From positions 248,001 through 312,000 of the forward strand of contig JNEN01001275.1 of the NCBI GenBank assembly GCA_000697355.1: 64,000 nucleotides of DNA, given 5' to 3'. The translations under genes and the position numbers were made by a program. This stretch comes from Syncephalastrum monosporum B8922 (taxonomy: Eukaryota > Mucoromycota > Mucoromycetes > Mucorales > Syncephalastraceae). This document shows positions 45,907 to 58,277 of this stretch, piece after piece (the first letter of the stretch is position 1; each line of letters starts with the position of its first letter). Under the pieces are notes generated by a model that was not told where the DNA came from, did no database searches, and saw nothing but the letters and a program-made list of their open reading frames with translations.

Positions 45907-48076
45907 GACTTGGAAGTGTATCAGCAACGATGACGGGGGGGAGTTTGAACCTTTACGCGTGTGGAGTTTTTTTTTTTACCTGTTCCTTTAATTTGTTTTT
46001 AGACGGAGCCCTTGCACGAATGAAAAAAGGGTAGTGTTTTCTTACCTTAAAAATGTGGATGTAGGTCGGTGTGTGCTGTTGTTGTATGCGTGTGTGCCGC
46101 GCGCGCGTGTACGACAGCAAAAAATAAAAAAAAAAGGTTCCTCTCTTTTTCCCTTTCGATGGCTGAAAAGGACCTACTCAATAGAAAACGACTGATGAGC
46201 TGATGGGCTCCAACAGAGCAGATGGATAAACAACACCTTCTGGAGTCGTCTGGTTTCTTTTTATGCGCAACAGAACAAAAGTAAGTCTCCTTTGCCATTT
46301 TTTCGTGTCGCCCGGCTGTTCCTTTTTTGGTTCAAAGGAACTCCTTTGTGTTTTTTTGATACTTACTTTCTGCTTTCTTATTCTTTGTATTAGAATAAAA
46401 GTTGTTCGACTGAAGAACAAGTGTGTCCTTCGACTAACAGCCTGTGAATCTCGCCTACCTAACATTAAGCAACAAAATCAGTAAAAAGCAATCTTGTCCA
46501 TCAGATGAGGCCAAATTTAAAGAAAAATGCCGATACATCTGCTGCTTTTGTTGATCATGCGTACCTACTCTGAATCTGATTATTGGGAAGGCTGCGCAAG
46601 GACAGGCGCGAGCGAAGGGATGGGACTAGTTCAATTACAGCAGCCAATCACATTGCGATATTTTCCACGCTTCCTCTTTTCTCATTGTGTGTTTTTGCTG
46701 CGACAGGTGTAAGTCCGACACAAGTGGTCCACGGCTGAGCCAATCAAGTCACTCAGAATAGTTTACAAGTTTTTTTTTTGGTTTTACAGCGCATCACACG
46801 ATTAAGGGATCATCTCCAACTCGCCAAAAGCTTGTTAATCGAGCTCAAGAGTTTTTCAGGCGTCGAACATTTCAAAATATCTATATGAAGCGCCTTATAT
46901 TGACAGGAGCGCAGTACTCCAGCAAGACCAGCGCTTGATTCACTTGCCATCACCTTTGCTATATTCATCTGGCCGTAGCTTACTTTCTATCGGTAATTGA
47001 GCACCTGTTGCAAGAGAGGCATCAATGACGAAGTGAATATCACAAACACGCAGCTTTCTCCAGTTCTGTATCCCTCACTTGCCTTATATGGCTGCTAGGC
47101 TAGCCGATGGCCACAGTCAACAAGCCTACTCATATGCACCAGAGAGACAAGCTCTCTACGCAGGACTATATTATATGATAGATGGAATAGCGAAACTGTA
47201 ACACATACGCATATTTATAGAACAGAGTACGCGAATTCTATGGCATGTCCGTACAGCCAGTCTATACGTTGATATGGATCAAATGAAGATGGGTAGCGCA
47301 CCCATATCCATGACAAACACCGCAGAGACTGGCCAGCATAAAAATCTGAACCAAACCATGATTGAAGGTCATTAACAACTATGATCGCATGATCTCGTAA
47401 GTCTTTCTGCGGGCGACTGTGCACATATAAAAGTCTGTGCATGCTATAGGGTAGTTCTACGCTGCATGATTGTATGACACGAGGTACCTAATTTTGTACG
47501 ACATGGTATATGTGGATATTATGCGCCAGATGCAATGGTTATGGTTAATGAACTTTTAGTAGGTTGGTTCACCGACCACAGTCCTAACGATATCTATGGC
47601 CAAACCAGCATCAGCATACCGCCTCGGTTACTGACCATACTGAGCAATGCGTGGCATCGTGAGATCTTGTCACAGTCATGGTTAGGTTTGGACATACTGT
47701 ACTACGTAAAAGGGAAGCAGGTCATCATTGCTGCTGTACGATGACCGGTGCCAATGTTGCAAATCCCCCCCTCCACCATAGACGTGTACCCTGCGCCGGA
47801 TGCCTGCCCCATGTTCACTGGGGAGGATTTGTAGATAGTATCTGTGGCTGTCGTAACCACGGGTGAAGCAATGGCTAACGCGCCTGGAGTGCGTATCGAC
47901 GAACTTGGCTCCAGCGGTTTAAGTATGTAAAGCCTTTATTGTATTTACGGGAATTGATTTCGAAACGAGAACCCGTAGGTTAGTTATGTCAGATAAAATA
48001 TACACATCAAAGCTAAGCTACGTGGAGGCAAGACTAGAGGGTGAATTCTTATGCATATGAGGTGACTAGAACCAGC
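45907..48076. other. Intergenic, no gene recognised
   Basis: 2.2 kb between two minus-strand genes. The left end is the Cdh1 promoter/leader. Short T-runs (45966-45978, 46771-46779) are seen. No open frame with family features is found on either strand. Confidence 0.5.
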
Positions 48077-48982
48077 CTATGCATGGTAATGCCGGTTAGT
48101 GATAAATTTCGCTTTTTTTTTGTTTTGAGAAGCGAAGTACTTACCACCGCCGCCGTTATGATGACCGTGGTGACCGTGGTGATGGTGGTGGTGATGGTGA
48201 CCGCCAAAAAGACCACCCTGATTTTGCGGGGGTGGGGGATAATAGCCCTATACGAGAAGGTGGCGGAAAATACGCATGAGTGATCAACATAACCTAAAAA
48301 AAATGTACCACGTAGGTGCGAAGCCAGTATTTATGTACCTGGGGCGGAGGGTAATAGCCTTGCTGTTGCTGTTGCTGGTGATGATTGTGATGACTGTTCA
48401 TAAGCTTTCCTGCAGCGAAACTGGGGAAAACGGTTATAACAGGTTTAGGCAGGTTCGGCTGTATCGACATTTACCCGAGCAGAGCACCGCCAATCGCACC
48501 GCCTGCTGGGCCGAAGGGCAGTTTGCTGCCACCCGACGAGTGCTGACCATACTGCTGTTGTTTACCCATCAAACCAGACACCATCGAGCCCAGACCACGC
48601 TCATCCCCTTCTTGGCCGGGTTGTGGTTGCTGGTGCTGCTGGTGCTGCTGCTGTTGCTGGTATTCGCCGTAAGGCGCAGCGGGGGCAGGGCTGTTCGTAG
48701 CACCACCCCCAAGGTAACTGCTGGCTTCGCCGCCGTGACTTGTCCCAGCGGGGGACGGCATGCCAAAACCTCCAGGGCCAGAAGCACCCGAAGGGGGTTC
48801 CCATTGTGATCGGCCAGTAGCCATCTCGACAAAGTAGTAACGTTGTGCGCTTGCATCCCAGCAGGCCGTCCTGCGCAACACGAAGGAATGAGTAAGTAGC
48901 GCATCGCCCACGCATTTTACAGGACATACCAGCCCTCAGGTACAGCGGGAGGAGGGTAAGGCCCGGAAGCTGGAGGGTTCAT
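48077..48982 (-). CDS. WWM1: Wwm1-like WW-domain protein with His/Gly-rich tail
   Basis: Yeast Wwm1 is a WW-domain protein that binds metacaspase Mca1. The start at 48982 encodes MNPPASGPYPPPAVPEGW, then an intron, then TACWDASAQRYYFVEMATGRSQWEPP, a full WW domain with both Trp. A Gln/Gly/Pro-rich region follows, then a glycine-zipper-like LPFGPAGGAIGGALLGKL. After two short introns come GYYPPPQ and GYYPPPPQNQGGLFGG, and a His-rich run (about eight His, then HGHHGHHNGGGG). Domain order (WW, Q/P-rich, GG-rich zipper, tail) matches Wwm1. The 3' end is uncertain: reading through reaches a stop at 48077, but a good donor (GGTAAGT, about 48147) suggests one more intron with an unplaced last exon. 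Confidence 0.75.
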
Positions 48983-49203
48983 ATCAAGCAGGAAAAAAGG
49001 GAAGAAACGAGAAAAGGTGATAAAGCAGACTATCGGCTCGAGTGTTCTGTCGTTCATCCCGAAATTATCTTATTCAGGATCTCCTCTCCAAGATGCTTGG
49101 CATTGGCTGTTATCGGGACATCTCACACACACACACACGCACACCCGCATGTATATTTATATATGGACCGTGACAATAACGATTGGATCACGTATTGTAT
49201 TCA
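48983..49203. other. Intergenic with (CA)n repeat
   Basis: 220 nt between UBP2 3' end and WWM1 start, both on the minus strand. It contains an AC dinucleotide run at about 49123-49144. This is presumably the WWM1 promoter. Confidence 0.5.
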
Positions 49204-52200
49204 TTATGCAGCAGGGTTCATGAGTGTGCAATCTTCTTGTTCCAAAGCTGGCTGCTCAGCATACTTGTTCGCTGGAACCGTCTCGACATACGTCTCAGCC
49301 TCATCCTCCTTGACATACACGAGGAAATATGGGTTTGCTGTGGTTCCGCCATTATCTCGGAAGATTTCATCCTCGTTCACCTGTCCCGTGTGCTCAGTTA
49401 TTCATATCCCAGTTCCATGTGTATCGGTTACCTTTGTTACACGCGAATCATTATACTTCCACCACTGCTGACCTGCCCTGTCATATATGTAGATCCAGTA
49501 GTGGCCGTAATTGGCTTGACCTAAACTTAGAGATGAGCCAAATTTGCCTGTCTTCATATCGGATCAATTTTTCCTGCCTTGATGGATAAAAACAGCGTGG
49601 ATGTGGTATGCGATATCTCGTAAATCATCGTACTGCTTTTGGATATTTTGCTTCAAATTCTCGATCTGTGTTTTATGATCTGTGTAAACAAACACACAAG
49701 TTAGAAGAGGAGCTAAAGGGCAAGCATGCCACCTTTCTTTCACTTTAATTACCTTCGATCCTCCGCTTTGCATTTGTGGCCTCGAATTGCAAAAGCGACA
49801 GGGCCTTTTCGAGCATCTCCTGCTCATGAGGCGACCCGTTTTTCCGGCTCACCTGCAGAATCTCAGCTGTTGCTTCCAGCATGTCCGGCACCGGCATCGG
49901 ATACGCCTTGTTATCCGTCAAACTCGCCAGCTCTGCTTTGCGTTCCTGCATCTCTCGCCGCCAGGACGCTACCTCCTCACGCCTTGTCGTGAGCGCGTCA
50001 AAGTTATTTTCGCAGTAACGGTCGAGGTAGATCCGCTTGTCAAATTGGACGAATGCATTGGATTTGTAGACGTTCGCTGTTTGCCGATCAAATTGGACGC
50101 GCTGGACTTGAATCTGGAGCACGGGTGGAAAGCTCTTGACTGTGACCTCGCGCATCGCTTCGGAGCCGCCGTCAAAGTTCTCGACACTGCTCGCAAAGAA
50201 GTACTCGTCCAGCCCATCATAGAGATCCTTGCCCGCGACCGCATCGACAATCACGTGCGAGAATTCTTCCTCTTGTTCTTTGCGTACGCTCTTGTTGGTT
50301 CGTGTGTCTTCGTAAGTTAGGATCTGACGCGCCTTGCCGTAGAACAGATCGCGCACCATGTCACGGGTTTGCTCATCGTGCTGTTTCTCGACGGGTTTGA
50401 GCGCAGCCTCGACGAGGTACATCACGTTGCCCATGCATTCTAACTTTATGAGTGTCTTTGGTTTGTGTCATCCGCATAGGAGCCTACCTGTCACATCCTG
50501 CTGCTTGCCAAACATCATATTGGCCGCGCTCACACGTTTGTTCGCAGTGGGGTTTGAGGCAAGCTTGTCTTTCTGTGGTAGCGGCGGCGGCGGTGATGCC
50601 GGTACTGGGAGAGCTTTTTCCTTGCCCTTGCCTGATTCCACGGCGGGTTCCGTATCGCGCGTCGCTTCTTCATAAGAAGGAGGCATTTCCTCGTCCAAGC
50701 CAATGGGATTATGTGGGCTGAATCCCTTTTTAGCATCCAGCTCCATTGACGCCGTATCATCTTTGGGCACAGGCGTAGGTGGACGCGTCTCTGCCTTGTG
50801 TTTCGCTTGCTCTGTAACCTTCTCAACATGCATGTTCTCCTCTTGACGTCGTTCTGCGGGGTTGGCATATTGCTCTTGAGTCGTTGCCTGCTGACCTTCC
50901 TGCTCCGTGACCGCCTGCGATTGCCGTGTGGCATCCGGCAGCTTTTCCTCGGGCGCTTGGGCATGCCGAGGACCAAGCGACATGCTGGACTCGGCTGTGG
51001 GCGGCTCGGGCTCTTCTTTCTCGTTTAAAAGTGCCATATAAGCAAGATCATATTCCGGGGAGATGGCTTTTTGGGAGGCGTTGCCGAGATGAACAAACAA
51101 ATCTCGTAAAAGTGCCACGACTAGGAAAAGAAGAGTGAGGAAAACAAACCGGGAAACTCTATACAGCATAATTTACATTTTTTTGCTCGGCGCACTTCGC
51201 TTTTGTCTATTTCTATGCCACCAATCTTTTTGGACTGCCAGGCTGGACTCGTTTCGTCTTCAACGTATGATTCCATATGAAGTATGGTGTCGCGGAAAGG
51301 GAGGAGTGTATAGTAATACTATGAATGGCTCAGCATAGAAGCGTGTACTCGGGTGTATCTTACTTGTAATAGGCTGTTTAGATAACAGGTGTTGCCAATG
51401 TTATTGAGGCCGACCGGACTGCAGCAAAACACAAGGAAAAGGAGAAGGATAAGCGCAGGCATATCATACACTGTAGAACATACCATAATTCCTGCTCACG
51501 CTGCTCAGCCATTTGGCGTTTCTCTTCTTCTTGGAGAAAATGCTCCAGAGTCTCACTGTGCCGCGCCTTGGCGAGAACCGCGAGCATAGCACGGTGCTTG
51601 TCACGCAGGTCGGGAACGTCAGATATCTATACGCTGTTGAGTATCCCGACTATATCCTACGCGAGCCTTACTTTCACTTCGTAGACGCTCAGAAGCAGCT
51701 TATCATCGACCTGACCCGGATCAGTGATGTCGAAATGCACGTACGCATTACGTATCTCTGTTTCACCCATCTGGCCTTTGCTGCGTTCGATGGCCACCTC
51801 CGCAGACACAATCTCGCTTTTTGTAATGCGAGCAATGTCTTCAAGAGCATCCATGTACATTGTGCTCCGGCTGGGCGTTTCCATCTTGAGCCGATGATAG
51901 CACCAGATCGCTAGATAATCGGCAGCGTTGGGTTGGAGACCCAGGTTTCGGTAGGCAGTGCCCATGCGCGCATCGTACGGCACGTTTGGCTCAGAGCTAT
52001 CCTCGATATCGAGTGAGTCGGCCAGGCGAGACCAGGCGGGCTGGACGGCGTGGAGGGAGGCAGGGTATAAGGCATGGTCAGGGACGTCTGACATTTGAAG
52101 TTCACGCATGGAGGCAAGGAGCTCGTTGTGGATGCGAGAAAGGCGCTGGGTGTCTGCCTGAGGTGTATTGTCGCTCGGACATGCGTAAAACGGACCTTCG

Positions 52201-52938
52201 AGCGGGAAAAAGCCGATGGCTTCGATGATCCGCTTGCTGCGATGCCAAGTTAGCAGAGCACTCCATACTACAATAGTAGCACAACGCTAACCTGTCCTCA
52301 TAGAGACCAATGCGGGATAGGAAGGCCTTGTTGTGGGTGTTGAGGTTCCTGCGAGTGCCTTGAAGGTAGTCGCTGACGTAAATGGCCAGCAACGAGAGGG
52401 TGCTGACCATGCTCGGGTGGCCGCCCCCTCCGGGCGGATCCAGGCTGCCCGACGGACGGCGGCTGGCGAGGTCCTGAATGAGGCGCAGGGGCAGCTCAGG
52501 TGGGGATAGCACGGCGGTTATTCTGCGCTGGCAAGCACAGCATGCGTATGAATTAGCCTCGACCCGGTGGTAGTGGTGCGTCGGCCGTTCACCCGTCGAG
52601 CACTGCTCCTGCGCCTTGCCTGCTTCGGCTCGAATCGTCAGATGGACATGGCAAGTCTGACACACGAAATCGCCGTCCGACGAGTATTGGGCTGCTGGTG
52701 CTGCTGGTGCTGCTGCTGCGGGGTCACCGGCAGGCTTGGCGCCGGGACACGCCAAGAAAAGGTGCGGGTGGAAGGGAGCGTTGGGCGGTGACTCCTGCAG
52801 GTGCACGTAGAGCCCGCCTGGTGTGCGTCCTAAATCATCGTTGGTTGGGGATGGCGACACTGTGGCGCGTGGTGGCAATGAAGGATGGAGAGGAGGTGAA
52901 GAAGAGGCCGAAGTTGGACCGGCATCCAAGTCTGTCAT
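49204..52938 (-). CDS. UBP2: Ubiquitin carboxyl-terminal hydrolase, Ubp2 type
   Basis: Deubiquitinase of the USP family; yeast Ubp2 trims K63 chains and opposes the ligase Rsp5. Minus strand, about eight exons, roughly 1,100 residues. The start at 52938 gives [14 protein letters not shown]. The N-terminal region carries Cys pairs and His ([20 protein letters not shown]), a possible zinc site, then the conserved Ubp2 N-domain ([19 protein letters not shown]). The Cys box is [16 protein letters not shown], with the nucleophile codon at about 51385-51387. A QQD box ([13 protein letters not shown]) follows a long Pro/Glu-rich insertion (about 50560-51020). The His box is [13 protein letters not shown] near 49510. 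An in-frame ATG at 53028 would add 30 residues. All catalytic motifs are present. Confidence 0.93.
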
Positions 52939-53432
52939 TCTTTTCTTTTCTTTTTTCCTTTCTTTCTTCGCTGGTAATAAAGGTGCAAGCCCGCCGCATT
53001 GGGATTCCAATGTACTTTCTGTGTACACAATTCAAGTCACGCATGATCATCTCAACTACGCGTCTCGTCTGATCCCTATTTCTCCTTGTGCCTTCTACCC
53101 CCCTTTGATACGCTCTTCTCTTTATACGCACCGTATTATCCATCTCAGGTGATCCTATCTTCTGTTAGGCGTCCTCTTGCTTCATCATATTCTAGAGATA
53201 GGCACGAATGCCTCCAGCCCCGGTATATGCACAGTACACTGCCTTCCATCTGTCAGACGCCATAACGTAATGCAGCGCGTACGTGGAAATAGACACAGCA
53301 CGTACACATCAAGCAAGAATGTGTTCTTCAAGTCGCAATAGGTACAACCAACATGGTGTGTATATTCATGTGTGCTTGGTAGGAAAGGAATGCGGGGACA
53401 TGCAACCGGTGAGCGAAAAAGGGGATGGGAAA

Positions 53433-53472
<40 letters not shown>

Positions 53473-53497
53473 GAAATAATTAGATATATCAAGACAT
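52939..53497. other. Intergenic, UBP2 promoter and IMPDH 3' flank
   Basis: 560 nt between two minus-strand genes. The left part is the pyrimidine-rich (minus-strand purine-rich) leader of UBP2. The right part holds a GA microsatellite. No gene is recognised. Confidence 0.5.
53437..53467. repeat. (AG)n microsatellite
   Basis: About fifteen uninterrupted AG units, 30 nt downstream of the IMPDH stop codon on its 3' side. Confidence 0.9.
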
Positions 53498-55232
53498 CTA
53501 AGAGAAGAGCTTCTTCTCGAAGCTGTGAAGGCCGTGAACGCCACCCTCGAGCTGAGCCGAAGCAGTACGCTTCTCGAAGCGGACAACACCGTCGCGGACG
53601 GCCTGTTGGAAGGCGTCGATGCTCTGGTGGCCAATGTCCTGGAGCGAGTGCTGGATACCGGTGATGAGGTACGGAATGAACTTGCGGATCGAGCCCTTGT
53701 CAATGACGTTACCGACGACGCCCTGCGCGACCTTGACAGTGTCGCCCTCGGAGAAGTAGCGCTTGGTGGCAGCATTGCCGTCCTTGCCACCCTTGTTGTT
53801 CATGGCATCGATGGAGCCCATACCACGGTAGCGCTTAAGGCGTTGACCCTCGTGGTAGAAGTACTCGCCAGGGGACTCGGTCGTACCGGCCAACATACCA
53901 CCCATCATAACCGCCGACGCACCGAGCGCAACCGCCTTGACAATGTGGCCGACGTTGCCAATACCGCCGTCCGCGATGGTGGGCACACCGAAACGAGCAG
54001 CAAACTCCGACACGCGGTAGACCGCCGTGGCCTGGGGACGACCCGCCGCCATCACCTCCTGGGTGATACAGATCGAACCAGAGCCCATACCAATACGCAG
54101 ACCATCCGCACCAGCCTCGATCAGATTGGCAGCCTGCTCGCGAGTGACGACGTTGCCAGCAATGACATCGAGTTTAGGGTAGGTCTGCTTGACCCAGCGG
54201 ATCATATCCAACTGGTAGATCGAGTTGCCTTGCGACGAGTCCAGGACAACGACGTCGAGACCGGCTTCGACAAGGAGAGCCAGGCGATCCCTGTCATCTG
54301 GACGGGTGCCGATCGCAGCACCACAGAGGAGCTGCTTGGAGTCGGGAGCCTTGGACGCAAGCGGGTAGCTCTGGTTCTTCAGCAGATCGGAGCGGGCGAG
54401 AAGTGAGACCAGATTGCCTTCTTCGTCCACAATCGGAAGCTTGCCCTTCTTGGACGTCTTGAGGATCTCGTTCGCTTCAGTAAGAGTCACACCCTTCTTG
54501 GCTACCACCAAATCCGTGGTCATGATTTCCTTTAGGGCCGAGCTGTCATCCGTGTGAAATTGAATGTCACGGGCAGTTACGATACCCACGAGCTTGCCGT
54601 TGAGCTTGCCGGTGGCTACAGACATAAATTAAGCGATAAGTAAAAAAAAAACGCGAGCATTTTGTATCACAAACGCCATACCAGTAATGGGAATGCCACA
54701 GAAGCCGGAACGTTCCTTGATGGCCTTGACGTCGGCCACGGTGTGCTCAGGCGACAGAACAATAGGATCGACGATGAAGCCGTTCTCAAACTTTTTGACC
54801 TTGCGGACCATGTCAGCCTGCTCCTCGGCGCTGCAGTTGTGATGGATGATACCAATACCACCGAGCAACTACATATAGACAAAGGTTTGTACGACATCAG
54901 ATACCTCCGCACCGAAAGATCGTCATTGCGTTTATGCAGCAAAGGAATGGACAACTTACAGCCATCGAGATAGCCATGTCAGTCTCAGTGACAGTATCCA
55001 TCGGAGAGGACATAAAGGGGGTCTTCAGCGTGATATTCTTGGTGATCTTGGACTCAAGGCTCGCCAGATGAGCAGGGAAATCGATGTAACCGGGCAGGAT
55101 CAAGAAGTCATTGTAGGTCAAGCCACCGCTCAGCTGCTCGTCAAGGAGTGCTTCGACCGACAGACCATCACGCGACTTGTAGGAGCTCAGTGTGGCATTC
55201 GCCTGCGAGATATCCAAGATATTTTGGGGCAT
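53498..55232 (-). CDS. IMD: Inosine-5'-monophosphate dehydrogenase
   Basis: Oxidises IMP to XMP, the committed step of GTP synthesis. Three main exons encode about 520 residues. The start at 55232 gives [10 protein letters not shown]. The N-terminal substrate segment is [18 protein letters not shown], then [13 protein letters not shown] and [12 protein letters not shown] pair of CBS domains follows ([15 protein letters not shown] and [19 protein letters not shown]). The active-site loop is [11 protein letters not shown], with the catalytic Cys codon at about 54068-54070; [12 protein letters not shown] and the flap YRGMGS complete the core. The drug-contact Gln is in [13 protein letters not shown]. 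It ends KKLFS. All catalytic residues are intact. The second intron lies inside the CBS region. Confidence 0.97.
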
Positions 55233-56661
55233 AATAGAAGGGGATTTATTGGAAAAGAGTGTGTTTTTTCAAAAGAGGGGGATTAACCCCCCCCTCCTTC
55301 GAAGGGTGCGTTCGCTCACTTCTTTTATACCATCGTGAGAGAAAAATTTTTTTCATGCGCCGCTACGAGAAAATTTCTCATTGGTCGATGGCTTTGATTG
55401 GTGCCATCTGAAATGGCTGAGGTAGCCCTCTTTTTCCCTCGCGCGCGAGTCGAAATCAGTCAGCAGCCATGCAAAAAAGATGCAAATGTGATCATGATAC
55501 CAAATTAAGTCACAATATACCTCGTATCCCATGATACAAGTGCATCTTCTTACCACTATAGCGATTTCTATGCATAGAATGAGAAGATAGAGACTATATT
55601 ATCCGATCAACCCGAGGGAGATAGAGGGTGTTTATCGCAAAAATTCAATCCCCGCGAACAAAATGTCACGTAGTAAGCGTGATTGTGCTTTTCTTCACTA
55701 CAAACGTGATCTTAATTTGAGCCATGACTTTTTCGTTTTTCATGCTTTCTATCAGCTGCTAAACGCATAAAAGCTCATGACGATGATAATACTCTGTGCG
55801 CAATGATACAAGTATAATATATATATGAAGTCGCGCACGCATCTGGCAAAGGAAATATAAATCCGTTATATAATGAGCAATGATGACACTCTGTTGATCA
55901 GGTACTTCAGATGCAACCTCCTGGTCCTCATCAGGAACAGCGCCGGGTTGCAGTTGAAGAAAACGCTTGCACACACACAAGAGGAATAGAAAGTCTGACG
56001 CTCCCTGCACACATATGAAGTTGCCAAACTCTGCCATGTGTTCGACTCAGCTGATTTGATTGTTGTTGCTCTATAGATGGATGGATAGCTGTGTACGATA
56101 TGCAACCCGCACTGCAACCGAACCGAACCCAACCCATGTGCTCGTTACTGCTCATACATTTGTGCGGTGACTTTGAGCAGAAAACCAGATGAATCTTTTC
56201 TGTACAGTGTTTGACAGTAAAATAAAGTATAAGGGGCTATAGAACAAGCTCGTCAGATAAAATGTCAGAATCCAAGAATGGTGGCCGACTACCTTCTAAA
56301 AAGAACATGTACCCCTACAACTCATGTATATCTGTCTTCTCTCCTTCCCCCTCCTCCTTCTAAGGTTTTATCGTTTGATTACCTGTCAGATTGAACATGA
56401 CAATATAATAAATACGAGAAATGAGGGGAATCCCTTGCCAAGAAGCGTCAAGTATTTTTATCTCTTCTGCTTTGGGCCGGGTAAAAAGCAGCAAGATATG
56501 CTCTGCATCCATCATCCCACAGCAGCAGCAGCAACCCCTCCCCCCATCTGTTCCTTCAATGACTCCTCCTTTTTCTTTAGCTCCTTTCATAAAGAAAGAA
56601 GGCCATTTAATTTTTATTTCTTTGTTCCTCTCTTCCCCTCTTCTTTTCTCATAAGACAATC
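55233..56661. promoter_or_regulatory. Divergent intergenic region IMPDH / PAK-like kinase
   Basis: 1.4 kb between divergent starts. A GC-rich palindrome-like cgcgcgcg lies at about 55440-55447. T/C-rich stretches run upstream of 56662. No gene is recognised. Confidence 0.5.
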
Positions 56662-58277
56662 ATGCAGATATCGAGATCAGCCATCCAACGTCCGACCGAG
56701 GGTTCCTTCCCTTTCAATCGATCGGCAACCTCACGACGGCGACGATCGGTGGCGTCCTTGAAAACATGCCCGGAGAAAATCGGTGCGGTGGAGAAGGTGA
56801 GACCCATACGACAACAAGCATCGCATGCTTCATATTTGTAGTAATGAATCAACCGTAGCATCAGCAGCACCAGGAGCCACAAGTATGGCGCTCTCCAGGT
56901 CTGTATCAAGCACCAGATGTGCTGGGCCACGCTTATTTACGACCTGAGCCACCTGTCACGTACACACTGCGACCAACCGATATTTCAAAGCAAACGTCTA
57001 AGGTACTGTAAACAGTTTGGAGATGCATACACCTCTCACACGACCATGCGACTTTGAAGCGCCCGTGGTACCCACCAAGCCCTTATTTTGAGATCCCTCA
57101 GCTCCCTCCCCTTGTCCACAAGTCTGCGTCCACTGCTTTTGAAAAGCGCATGCGCAAGGTCCTGCCTACGAAGATCAAGGTAGCTACCTCCGTCGATCCG
57201 CTCGAGCGTTATACATCCTTTCAAGAAATTGGTACGGGGTAAGTAAAGATCTTCAGGTCAAAGGAAGATAAAGTAGGGGTACAAATATGTATTTGTGGTT
57301 TTGACACCCCACATCCTCTTGCGCGCCTTTTTCACATTCCCCGTCCTCGTATTAGTGTGAATGGTGCTGTAATACGTGCAACCATCCGACGACAGCCCAA
57401 GATTAAGGTGGCTATTAAACGATATCAGATGCATTCTGATAAGACATATCAATCGGCGATTCTCCGTGAGCTAAAGATCATGGCCAGCCAGCATCCTAAT
57501 TTGATCCGTCTGCGGGAAGTCGTGAGCTGGCGCGATGACCTTTGGATTGCCATGGATTTAATGCGCTGCTCCGTATTTGCATTACTCGTTCAGCGGAGTA
57601 TTCCCGAAAGCTATGCCGTGCGTATTACTTGCCAGGCCCTGCGCGGCTTGATATACCTCCATGCTAAAGGGCTGATTCACCGTGATGTCAAATGCGAGAA
57701 CCTCTTACTGGGTCGGGATGGTCAAGTGAAACTAGGTAAGAACGAACTATTCTCTTTTGCTCCCATCTCATAGCTATTTGGCTCTAGCCGACTTTGGCTT
57801 ATCTACGACAGTATCTGCGCAAAGCACTGACCGGCTGGGTACACATAAATGGTGCGTCTACCTATATATATCACATCTAATGAGCATCTGATACGTTTTT
57901 TTATTTTCACCATTTGCAGGATGGCACCCGAGCTCATCCGCCAAGAAGCATATCACGAAAAGATCGACATGTGGTCACTTGGTATAACTGTGATTGAAAT
58001 GATGGACCGTGTGCCACCACATTATCTCGTCCAAGACATTGAGGAGTTGTTTGACCTCATCACGACCGAGCCAAGCCCGACTTTTAGCTTTAGCTACCCT
58101 ACCATTTACATGCGCGGGCTGGTTGCTTGGCTCTTGGATGATGATCCTCGCACTCGTCCGGACGCAAAAGCCGTCTTGATCGAGCTCCAACGTCATATTG
58201 CCTCCAACATGCTCCCTTGTGCAACGCGTTCAGAGCTCAATGCTTTTATTCGCCAGACGCTCTTGCCAACATTATAG
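56662..58277 (+). CDS. Ste20/PAK-like protein kinase, divergent
   Basis: Protein kinase with a basic N-terminal part ([31 protein letters not shown]) and Pro-rich segments ([12 protein letters not shown]). About six exons. After splicing the Gly loop is [13 protein letters not shown] and the ATP Lys is in KVAIKRYQ. Next are [22 protein letters not shown], the catalytic loop [20 protein letters not shown] (DFG), and the activation end [28 protein letters not shown]. The last shows the PAK/Ste20 pattern GTxxWMAPE, with HK in place of PY. No CRIB domain is visible in the N-terminus. The region before the kinase domain is short for a PAK (about 130 residues). The first two exons are less certain than the kinase core. 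Confidence 0.88.

Noticed and set aside
48307..48335. Shared short string aggtgcgaagcca with 58829
   Set aside because: Only 13 nt shared and flanks differ; expected by chance or trivial.
53525..54406. 293-codon plus-strand frame
   Set aside because: Antisense to the main IMPDH exon; no independent features.
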